Source: JAPOXK01 sp965220315 (lineage in GTDB: Bacteria; Chloroflexota; Dehalococcoidia; Bin125). Taken from it: a stretch of DNA of 64,000 nucleotides. Below, piece by piece: positions 8,113 to 14,977 of this stretch; the first letter of the stretch is position 1, and every line of letters begins with the position of its first letter. The notes beneath the pieces were generated by a model. It was not told where the DNA came from and made no database searches. It was given only the letters and a program-made list of their open reading frames with translations. The translations under genes and the position numbers were made by a program. Location of the stretch: the NCBI GenBank assembly GCA_965220315.1, contig CBDCPP010000001.1, forward strand, positions 1,463,707 to 1,527,706, given 5' to 3'.

Positions 8113-8772
8113 TTAGGGGCGGCTCGGCGGCGGCGGACTATCTCGCTCGTCCCACTCGATCCAGTGACCGTCCGGGCACTCGGTGGCTGGAACGACTTTG
8201 TCCTCTGGCCACTCCAGACCATCGAAGGCCTCGTCCTCGCTGTTGTACGTCCCCAGACAGCCCTCACCCAGCCTCACAGCACAGTACTGTTCGAGGAATT
8301 CTTGGTCGACGACGCGCACGGCCTGCACGGCTGCTTCGGTCAGGAGCAGGTAGCTCGTGTGGGGAAAATCATCGAAGCCGTCTGGGAAGATCGCCACGTC
8401 TAGCCCCTTGTCCTCCTCATTGGGGAACTTCCCCTCGAAGGCGTCGTGCCAGTCTCAATCGACCTCCTTGACGACGAGCCCGGTGACATCGAGCAGGACG
8501 GTGTCGACGACTCCCGAGTGACTCCGGCGGTGGGTATATTGCCAAGCCGCATCCCAACTCGGTGTCAGGTAGGCCCCGATTTGGGCTGTGAATCCCTCAT
8601 CGCGTCCGTGGTAGAGCGTCAGTTCCCCCGGTCGTGGCTGTCGTTCCTGGGCTCTCTTTTCTTCCCAGGGGCGGCGCTTCTTGGCTGTCAACTCCTCGAC
8701 AGTAGCCATCACTCGCGCGTCCTTTAAACTACGGCGCTTCTTGGCTGTCCCCTCCGTGAGATCGTCCTTCAT
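8113..8772 (-). pseudogene. Possible ADP-ribosyltransferase-like gene interrupted by one in-frame TGA
   Basis: A single minus-strand frame runs from ATG 8772 to the stop at 8113, broken only by TGA at 8455-8457 (GAT TGA GAC TGG). The 19 codons after the TGA are open and join the two halves, giving ~219 codons. The middle (ELTLYHGRD, then GAYLTPSWDAAWQYT and VVDTVLLDVTGLV) has the pattern of ART-fold proteins that start with a Tyr-His-Gly strand and a loop of the type xLTPSxxxAxxY. This assignment is tentative. The N-terminus contains a short internal repeat (TAKKRRSxKD / TAKKRRPWEE). Single-base decay, or a sequencing error, explains the stop best. If the gene was intact it could have been a toxin or effector. 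Confidence 0.55.
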
Positions 8773-8798
8773 CGGGGCATGCTAGCGCGAAAAGGGGT

Positions 8799-8870
8799 CG
8801 CTAACGCGGGCCTCGACGCACCGCCGCACGGCCCCGCGGCGGCCGGGTCCACGGCCCACTGCAAAGCGGA
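8799..8870 (-). pseudogene. Remnant of a SANT/Myb-like C-terminal domain
   Basis: The minus strand reads VDPGRRGAVRRCVEARVSDP, which matches the remnant at 9776-9890 (ESGRRDAVRRFVAARVSGP) and corresponds to the last helices of the intact SANT-type proteins in this element. It is a short fragment with no start or full domain, at the beginning of the intergenic region before the gene at 8987. Confidence 0.5.
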
Positions 8871-8986
8871 GCTGCGCGCGCGGGACGAAGCCTTAGACTG
8901 AGGCTGTTGTCTGGGGGCACGGATCGGGAAAGTCCGGCCCGCGTGCGCGGTTGGGCGGCAGCGGATTCCCCAGCAAGGAGCGCGCG

Positions 8987-9757
8987 ATGATCCGGTGGTT
9001 GGTCGGCGGCGCGTTCGCGATCCTCCTGAGTGGCTTCGGGGTCTTCTTGGCGACGCCGCACCCCGTGCAGGCGTGTTCGTGTGTGATCTTTACCCCGCTG
9101 GAGCAGTTCGAGATGGCATCGACCGTCTTCCACGGGCGCGTCACGGCGATGGCGCCGTTCACTCCCGCTGCCCACAGCCCGAAGCCGTGGCTTGACTCGG
9201 CGGTGCAGTTTCAGGTGGACACGGTATGGAAGGGCGCGGTCGCCGAGAACCTCGTGATCGCTGTGGTTGGCGCTAACGAAGCCTGCGGGTTTGAGTTTGA
9301 CGTCGGCGAGGAATATCTCGTGTACGCGGACGGTCCTCCCTTCTATGGCACCAGCTGGTGTGCGGGCACGATGATCTTCGACGGGGATGTCGCCCACTTG
9401 GGCGAAGGCAGGGCTCCCCTCCCGGGGAGTGACGACCAGGCCCTCGCCTACGATCAAGCGCACATTGAGGCGGCTGCCGAGCCGCCGCCTGCTCCCCCCG
9501 TCGACGCCCCGCCCGAAAGCGTGGAGCCGGATCCGCCTCCGGTCGCCTCACAAGCGACGGCTGCCAACCTGGAGCCTGCTCCGCCCGTCGACGCCCCGCC
9601 CGAAGTCGTGGAGCCAGATCCGCCCCCGGTCGCATCACAAGGGGCTGGAGAGACGGACTGGGACTGGATCGCCGTGGGGATCGGCGTGGCGGCGGGCGTC
9701 GCAGGCGGGATCTTCGTGATTACTTGGGCGCGGCGGCGGGGCAAGTTTCCCGTATAG
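8987..9757 (+). CDS. Surface protein with TIMP/NTR-like domain and C-terminal membrane anchor
   Basis: 256 residues. The ATG at 8987 follows AAGGAG at 8975-8980, which decides the start over an upstream TTG. A signal peptide (residues 1-29, ending near PVQA) leads to Cys-Ser-Cys at the mature N-terminus. The pattern CSC, then FHGRV, FQVDTVWKG, CGFEFDVGEEYLVYA and WCAGT is that of bacterial TIMP/NTR-like domains. Residues ~155-230 are a Pro/Ala/Glu-rich stalk with two near-identical units built around PPVDAPPExVEPDPPPVAS. A transmembrane helix (VGIGVAAGVAGGIFVITWA) and a basic tail (RRRGK) end the protein. It should be anchored in the cytoplasmic membrane facing outward. Similar proteins are common in Actinobacteria and Chloroflexota; the role is unknown. 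Confidence 0.75.
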   Translation: MIRWLVGGAFAILLSGFGVFLATPHPVQACSCVIFTPLEQFEMASTVFHGRVTAMAPFTPAAHSPKPWLDSAVQFQVDTVWKGAVAENLVIAVVGANEACGFEFDVGEEYLVYADGPPFYGTSWCAGTMIFDGDVAHLGEGRAPLPGSDDQALAYDQAHIEAAAEPPPAPPVDAPPESVEPDPPPVASQATAANLEPAPPVDAPPEVVEPDPPPVASQGAGETDWDWIAVGIGVAAGVAGGIFVITWARRRGKFPV

Positions 9758-9775
9758 GCTTCAGCGCGATCGGGC

Positions 9776-9890
9776 CGCTCACGCGGGCCGCGACGAACCG
9801 CCGCACGGCGTCGCGACGGCCGGACTCGGCCAACAGGCCTGCAACTCCTTACGCTCCGCGTCGGTCCAGCGCGACCCAAGACGGTCCCTA
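9776..9890 (-). pseudogene. Remnant of a SANT/Myb-like C-terminal domain with 1-nt frameshift
   Basis: The minus strand encodes GSRWTDAERKELQA, exactly as in the intact domains, and then, after a shift of one base (GCC TGT where GCC CTG is expected), LLAESGRRDAVRRFVAARVS. Loss of one C would explain the break. The C-terminal YQIDR segment is missing. The rest of the spacer up to 10157 contains nothing I recognise. Confidence 0.6.
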
Positions 9891-10157
9891 GCCCCGCCGG
9901 TCGTCTCCGCCCATGCCCCGATAGCTCTGTGCTGGCGCACCGAGGATTATGAATGTGAGTCCCCGATGCCAGCGACCGCGTGTAAGTAGTACGGGGCAAC
10001 GATCACGAGGTAGCCGCCGTCGCAGCCAATAGGCAAGTGTCCTCAGTTCACATCGGTAGACGAGTAACGGCGCACCTGCAGCGGGCGAGTGTAGTCGCCA
10101 CTGCGAGCAGCATGCCAGTCTCGATCTAGCGTAGTCTCACCCTCCCAGCCATAGCGA

Positions 10158-10976
10158 TCACCCCGACGATTCGTCTTGGTAGCAGGGCAGGGCATCGAGA
10201 ACATCCCGTACGCCGTCAATCTTAAGGATGATTGAGTACTGGGTGTCGATCCAGTCAATTGCCCCGATATAGACAAGGCCCGAGCCGGTTTCTCTAAGGA
10301 AGGAAACTATGCCGGTCGGGTCGTCTGGGGTCACGAGAGAATCGCTCTTCTCGTTACTGCGCCACTGTTGGAATTCTCCAACGAGGTCTTCCTCCCCACT
10401 GAGCACTTTCCAATAGACACTGATTCGATCGCTATCGTAATCGTTGAAGAGAAGCGCGTTGGTGAAGAAGCTGAAGCCCGGTTCGGCCGAATAACAATGC
10501 AAGGCGATCGTGGGAGAAGGTTCCCAACTATAGTCGTCGGTAGAGTATCCCTCCAGGGAATAGATCCCCCCTGGAAAGTCCAGATCCCCGAGATCTTGCT
10601 CAGAACTGTGGACCCAGCCGACGAGCGTGCCTTCTTGCTCAGGTACTGGTGTTGATTCTGGCTCCTCCTCGTCCACTGGCGGTGCCAGGTCGGGGACCTC
10701 GACCTCGACGGTGACGGGGACATCAACGGTCACGACCGAGCTTTGGTAGAAGTTCCCGGCCGGATGCAGTTCGCTCATATCGAGGGCAGTATTGTGGGTC
10801 GTCCACGTACCCTCTGCGGGTCGCGTACTGAGGTAGAGCGAGCCGTTCGACACGGCCTGCCAGACGCGGACCTCGACGCTGGCCGTGGTCTCGACGGTCT
10901 GGGTGGCGGCGAACACGCTGACCGAGCCGCCGATGGCGATGACCGCCACGAGGACGGCGATGATGCAATTCTTCAT
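10158..10976 (-). CDS. Exported protein of unknown function
   Basis: 272 residues starting at ATG with AAGAGAGAAACC upstream. A clear signal peptide (CIIAVLVAVIAIGGSVSVFA, cleavage near AAT) is followed by a domain starting TASVEVRVWQAVSNGSLYLS, containing STRPAEGTW and ending in an alternating-Val strand (VVTVDVPVTVEVEVP). A Glu/Pro-rich linker (PPVDEEEPESTPVPE) leads to a second region with GIYSLEGYSTDDYSWE and a C-terminal strand-rich part. The first domain pattern (VWQAVxNxxxLYLSxRP, then GTWxTHNTALDMS) occurs in exported proteins of Chloroflexota in my experience, but I know no function. No partner gene is adjacent. Confidence 0.65.
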   Translation of the reverse strand: MKNCIIAVLVAVIAIGGSVSVFAATQTVETTASVEVRVWQAVSNGSLYLSTRPAEGTWTTHNTALDMSELHPAGNFYQSSVVTVDVPVTVEVEVPDLAPPVDEEEPESTPVPEQEGTLVGWVHSSEQDLGDLDFPGGIYSLEGYSTDDYSWEPSPTIALHCYSAEPGFSFFTNALLFNDYDSDRISVYWKVLSGEEDLVGEFQQWRSNEKSDSLVTPDDPTGIVSFLRETGSGLVYIGAIDWIDTQYSIILKIDGVRDVLDALPCYQDESSG

Positions 10977-11014
10977 GAGGTTTCTCTCTTGATGTGTGGG
11001 TTGCGTGGTGCGAT

Positions 11015-11042
11015 CCCCGTGCCGAAGGCCGGGGACACGGGG
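11015..11042. repeat. GC-rich inverted repeat upstream of the exported protein gene
   Basis: CCCCGTG (11015-11021) and CACGGGG (11036-11042) form a 7-bp stem around a 14-nt loop. It could be a regulator site or the stem of a terminator for plus-strand reading, but no T-run follows. Confidence 0.3.
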
Positions 11043-11149
11043 GCGTCAGGGAGCAACGACTGCTTCGCGCTGCCCGATCCGGTCGGCGGCACGATCAATT
11101 GGGGGCGGGTGCTCGTGGCGGTGCGCTGTCACGGTCGCGCCTGAGTGGA

Positions 11150-11330
11150 TGGACAGGCGAGTACGGACGAGGCTTAGGATGCAGGTCGAGCCCATAGGTG
11201 CCCCCTTGCGGCGCTGGGAACGGCACAACTTGCCACAGCAGCACCGGCCCATGGGAAAAGCCGACAAGGGGGCGTAGGGACCATTCCCTCGGCCATGGCT
11301 TTCCCCTTTCGCTGGTACTGCTGTGGCAGC
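11150..11330 (+). ncRNA. Conserved non-coding element B with internal inverted repeat (candidate small RNA)
   Basis: Second copy of the element at 4879-4962: TGGACA (11150-11155), a 19-bp spacer, TAGGAT (11175-11180), and the box TGCCACAGCAGCA at 11231 ending GCCGACAAGG. Here a reverse-complement relative of the box lies at ~11296-11328 (it ends in TGCTGTGGCAG). The two arms of ~32 nt could therefore fold into a long imperfect hairpin with a ~35-nt loop. The element ends ~65 bp from the stop of the SANT-type gene on the other strand. The gap from 10977 to 11396 holds no convincing coding frame. Confidence 0.35.
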
Positions 11331-11396
11331 CGCATACTACCGCCTGCGGCGCGATGCGTAACGGGAGCATCGGGACAGACGGGACACAAAGCCCGG

Positions 11397-11981
11397 CTAC
11401 GCTCGCTTGGTGAGGTGGCGGTCGATCTGGTAGAGGGCCCCATCGATGGTGCGGTGGGGGTGCGCCGCGACGAACTGCGCGGCGGCGGCACGGCGGCCGT
11501 GCTCCTTGAACAGCTCCTGCAGCTCATCGCGCTCCGTGTCCGTCCAGCGGCTGCCGAAGGTGGTTCCCGGCTCCTGGCTGCGGCCGGCGCCGGCGAGCCG
11601 CTTGCGTTCCGCAAGAGCCGCCCCGTGCAGCGGCTCGGCCGCCGGCTGCGGGGCCTGGATCGCCACGTTCTGGGTCTCGGCGCTCGCCGCGCCGGCCAGT
11701 ACGTCGCGCGCCCAGGCGCCCAGATCGATTGCAGCCGAGCGGGCCATCGTCAGGGTCTCGGCAACATCCGCGTCGGCCTCGAGGGCACGGAGGGCGGCGC
11801 CCAGGGCGCCGCCGGGCACGCCGACCTCCGGTCGGTCCGGCAGCGCGTCCCGCAACGCGGCGATGCGTGCGCGAGCGGCTGCCTGGCCGCGGGGCGAACC
11901 CAGCGGCTGCCGCTCGTGCGGACGCTGAACCTCCGCGAGAACGGCCTCGGCTGCTTGCACCTCTTGCTTGGTGGTGGTCAT
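11397..11981 (-). CDS. Protein with C-terminal SANT/Myb-like domain
   Basis: 194 residues; the ATG follows GGAGGAGCAGCA, a strong ribosome site. Residues 1-130 are Ala/Arg/Glu-rich helices (probable coiled coil or helical bundle) without Cys. The C-terminal ~55 residues (GTTFGSRWTDTERDELQEL to YQIDRHLTKRA) are nearly the same as in the protein at 4968-5405, including the segment AHPHRTI. The two proteins share the linker RKRLAxAGRxxExGTTFGSRW as well. This is a duplicated DNA-binding-type module on different N-termini, consistent with regulators that bind related sites. Both genes have the same conserved non-coding element behind them. Confidence 0.6.
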   Translation of the reverse strand: MTTTKQEVQAAEAVLAEVQRPHERQPLGSPRGQAAARARIAALRDALPDRPEVGVPGGALGAALRALEADADVAETLTMARSAAIDLGAWARDVLAGAASAETQNVAIQAPQPAAEPLHGAALAERKRLAGAGRSQEPGTTFGSRWTDTERDELQELFKEHGRRAAAAQFVAAHPHRTIDGALYQIDRHLTKRA

Positions 11982-12328
11982 TGCTGCTCCTCCTTCCGCC
12001 CCTCACCGGGTGCGAGAGGTCGTTGGGAGAAGCTTTTCGGTTTCAGGGGCGGGAGTGACATACAGAAGGACGAAGTGGCCGCCCTCATCCTCAGACTCGT
12101 CGATCGCCCTGCACGCAACCTTCGTAGGCCGCGGCCACCGCAATCCGGTTCAGGGCACGGAGCAGAAGCGCAGCCGACGCCTCTGCCGGCAAGACGAGCT
12201 TATCGGCCGAAGTCGGCAGATCACTACCTCGTATCGCCGATCGGCACCGGACATGTGTGCTGATCTGATTCGATGTGGAGCCGCAAAAAGGATCGCAATG
12301 GCTGCGCTCAACCGAAAGCTCGTAGGGT
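11982..12328. other. Intergenic region without recognised gene
   Basis: The region upstream of the SANT-type gene and behind the P-loop ATPase gene contains no frame with a plausible start and homology. Its composition changes from GC-rich to more AT-rich near 12300, where the next gene begins. Confidence 0.4.
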
Positions 12329-14710
12329 TTAGACGACGCTTCTGTCCACTTCCAAGTATGAGTGGAACGCAGGGTGAATCTTGTACCTCAGTTCATATCG
12401 GGGTCCACGAGCACGTGCACGTTCAAGAGATTCAATTATTGGCATATCAGAAAGTTCGTAGACGAATCTAAATTCCTCATCATTGACTTCGGGACCAAGG
12501 AATGTTCGAGCTACCAGATGACGTATTACATCATCCACCTGTGCGTTATTAATTCCCGCATTTTGAATCGTCTGTCGAACCTCACTTCTAGACATCAATG
12601 CCCTTTTCCCGACGAATTCGTACAGCACATTTTCAATCTCTTCGAGCGACACGTCATTCTCAACTTTGAGAGACTCGAATGCGAAGTGAGAGTAAGCAGC
12701 CTCTCCAGCAAGTACGTCACGTGATTCGACGCGAATATGTCTATGATTTACCGCGGCACCAATGGCAGCGTTACAGAATTGCACCAAGTCTCTCGGCCTA
12801 GGCAGCGCATGTTCCATTATGTAATCGCGTGCAGGAATTCCGTTTACCTGCTCGCAAAAGAAATCAGTCCACAAACGGGATGGATTAGTATTTGCCGGCT
12901 GATTCGCCAGGAATCGCTCGTCAACTACCCTGAGAAGCTGTTCGGGATCGGTCCAAGCGAGCGACTGGATCGGCAGCTTGTCTGGCTCCCGGGCAGCACG
13001 TGAAACATGCTCATAGATATCAGTCCTGAGGAAAACTGCAAGTGTCACGGTGACCGGTGACCTCCAATGGTCATCCTTCCCAAAGTCGTCCGCTATACGC
13101 TCAATGCTTTGTAGCAAACCTAAAAGGAACAACGCTAGGTGCTCGATCTCACTATTCTTCGACCATGCTTTATCGAGGTTGTCTATGAGAACCGCGACCC
13201 GATTCCGTCGCGAGAGTACTTGTCCTAAATGTTTTCTCAGTTTCTTGATCAAGCCATCATGCAGCGCTTCCGAGATCCGTAATCGGTTTTGACCAACTCC
13301 CTCTTCCTTCGGAAGAATACGAACCGCATCGACCACCGATTCCAATCTGACAGCGAAGTCATCATGGAGAACATCTTGATTCTTTCGAAAGAATGCCAAG
13401 AAAAGGTCTTCAGGAGTCCCAATTTGTGGAGGTATTGCACGGTCCAAAATATCATCGAAGGCAGATTGGGCGATCTCGGAATAAATGAGGAATTTCCACA
13501 AACTTTCGACCAGATAGCCATGCTCGGCGCGCTCGTAGTAGTCCCTCAGTAGTTGAACGACGCTTTCGAGTTCGTAAGAGGGAGGTTGAATAACGGTAAC
13601 CAAGTTGCGGGCATCTGAGTTCAACTCGCGCGACGCTTCAAGAAGATTCGCGGTTTTTCCCGATCCCTTGCGGCCGACGAAAATGACGGCTTTCTTCTCG
13701 AGAACCGCCTCGAAGGGAGTCGTACGAACAAAGTACCGTGGGAGCGTCTCGCGTTCATTCTCAGCGACATGCTCTCCTAGACGGAGAGACCGTAATTCAA
13801 CAGCCAGTTTCGTCGCTGCAGGCTGATCACGGGATGCCTTGAAGTCCTCGTAGATGGGCAACATCTCAGCTGAGAGCCACTCGGTGACGCACTCCTGGAG
13901 ATCAGTTGCGCGGTCGTAGGGTCGAAGCAAATCTTGATAGTCAATCGGGTACTCGTGGCCAGATTCTGCCACCATCAGGACCCTACGACTCATTCCTCTC
14001 GCAAGACCAGCGACTAGGGATCCACGTGCGTTGTGAATTCGCCAGTCAGTCCTTTCTTCGGAGCATAGATGCACAATCGTCACATGACTTGCGTAGACCC
14101 GCTCTGCGTACCAACTGAGCGGCTGGACACCCGATTCGGTTGGATCCGCCAAGAAAACGCTGGCACCATTGCGCTGCTCTTCATGGAGACACTTTCGGAG
14201 CCGACGATCGGCGTCCGTCGCGTGGATGCTCGGAACGGCAAAAATCGCAGGGGTGGCAGGAGGAGTGAACGCGTGTACTAGTCCGTCAAGTATTGGTTCG
14301 CCATGCTCATAGGGACGAGATTTCCAAAACTCAGAAACGATGTCGGTAGAGTTCACGTACGGCGAGAACTCAATTGTCGTAAGCATTTTGATCTCCCGCC
14401 AAAGACGGCCAGCGGAGCTGTTGGACTCATCGAGGAGGAGCCACATCTTTTTCCCTGCGCCGATTACGTAGCCCAATTCGAACATCACGTTGTGGTTAAG
14501 GCTCGTCACATCGAATGCACACACGTCGCTTGCATCAATGGCGCTCAACACTTTTTCAATGAGAAGTCTCCCGGGCGTTCGGAGAGCTTCCCAAGTCTGC
14601 GCTTCCACGACACCCGTCCTACTGAGTTCATTTACTGCGGCTGACACCGTCTCTCCACAAGCGCGCGGGTCTGAGGGATATCCGAAGAAGATCTTGGGAC
14701 GATCAGCCAC
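12329..14710 (-). CDS. TIR/2-deoxyribosyltransferase-like domains fused to a P-loop ATPase (candidate antiphage protein)
   Basis: 793 residues; GTG start preceded by AGGAGGG. Residues ~5-95 form a Rossmann-like domain (KIFFGYPSD, then AIDASDVCAFDVTS and NHNVMFELGYVIGAGKK) of the kind seen in nucleoside 2-deoxyribosyltransferases and TIR-like NADases. Residues ~165-285 seem to be a second, divergent domain of this clan (NARGSLVAGLARGMSRRVLM). An NTPase follows with Walker A FVGRKGSGKTA (~343-353) and Walker B VAVLIDNLDKAW (~505-516), resembling the Sll1717-type P-loop ATPases. The C-terminal part has winged-helix-like segments. A nucleotide-cleaving or nucleotide-sensing head on a STAND-like switch ATPase fits abortive-infection proteins. 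The gene is noticeably less GC-rich than its neighbours, which suggests separate acquisition. The catalytic activity is an inference. Confidence 0.65.
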   Translation of the reverse strand: MADRPKIFFGYPSDPRACGETVSAAVNELSRTGVVEAQTWEALRTPGRLLIEKVLSAIDASDVCAFDVTSLNHNVMFELGYVIGAGKKMWLLLDESNSSAGRLWREIKMLTTIEFSPYVNSTDIVSEFWKSRPYEHGEPILDGLVHAFTPPATPAIFAVPSIHATDADRRLRKCLHEEQRNGASVFLADPTESGVQPLSWYAERVYASHVTIVHLCSEERTDWRIHNARGSLVAGLARGMSRRVLMVAESGHEYPIDYQDLLRPYDRATDLQECVTEWLSAEMLPIYEDFKASRDQPAATKLAVELRSLRLGEHVAENERETLPRYFVRTTPFEAVLEKKAVIFVGRKGSGKTANLLEASRELNSDARNLVTVIQPPSYELESVVQLLRDYYERAEHGYLVESLWKFLIYSEIAQSAFDDILDRAIPPQIGTPEDLFLAFFRKNQDVLHDDFAVRLESVVDAVRILPKEEGVGQNRLRISEALHDGLIKKLRKHLGQVLSRRNRVAVLIDNLDKAWSKNSEIEHLALFLLGLLQSIERIADDFGKDDHWRSPVTVTLAVFLRTDIYEHVSRAAREPDKLPIQSLAWTDPEQLLRVVDERFLANQPANTNPSRLWTDFFCEQVNGIPARDYIMEHALPRPRDLVQFCNAAIGAAVNHRHIRVESRDVLAGEAAYSHFAFESLKVENDVSLEEIENVLYEFVGKRALMSRSEVRQTIQNAGINNAQVDDVIRHLVARTFLGPEVNDEEFRFVYELSDMPIIESLERARARGPRYELRYKIHPAFHSYLEVDRSVV

Positions 14711-14977
14711 GTGGGCACCCTCCTGTTCATCTGAGCGGGCGTTAGCCCGAGGATCTTAGCGTCCCAAACGAATGACGCGGTCAGTACACCGACGATCAGA
14801 TTGCCAAGACTGCTAAGCGAATGCGCGCAGCTCATCGCTGCTCGCCAAGGCGGCAGCCGAGCAGACTGCCGTCGTCTAGAGAGCTAGCTTAGCGTGGCAG
14901 ATCGATCGTCGCGCCGGCGGTAGCGTGCAGCTGGGGCAGCCGCTCACGGGCGCGCTCGACCTATCGGGATTCGCGGC
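14711..14977. other. Intergenic region without recognised gene
   Basis: The spacer between two minus-strand genes contains the ribosome site of the P-loop ATPase gene and no convincing coding frame. Confidence 0.35.

Noticed and set aside
9481..9640. Repeated Pro-rich coding units, considered as a CRISPR-like array
   Set aside because: Only two units, both in frame as a protein stalk (PPVDAPPExVEPDPPPVAS). No CRISPR array or cas gene is present in the window.
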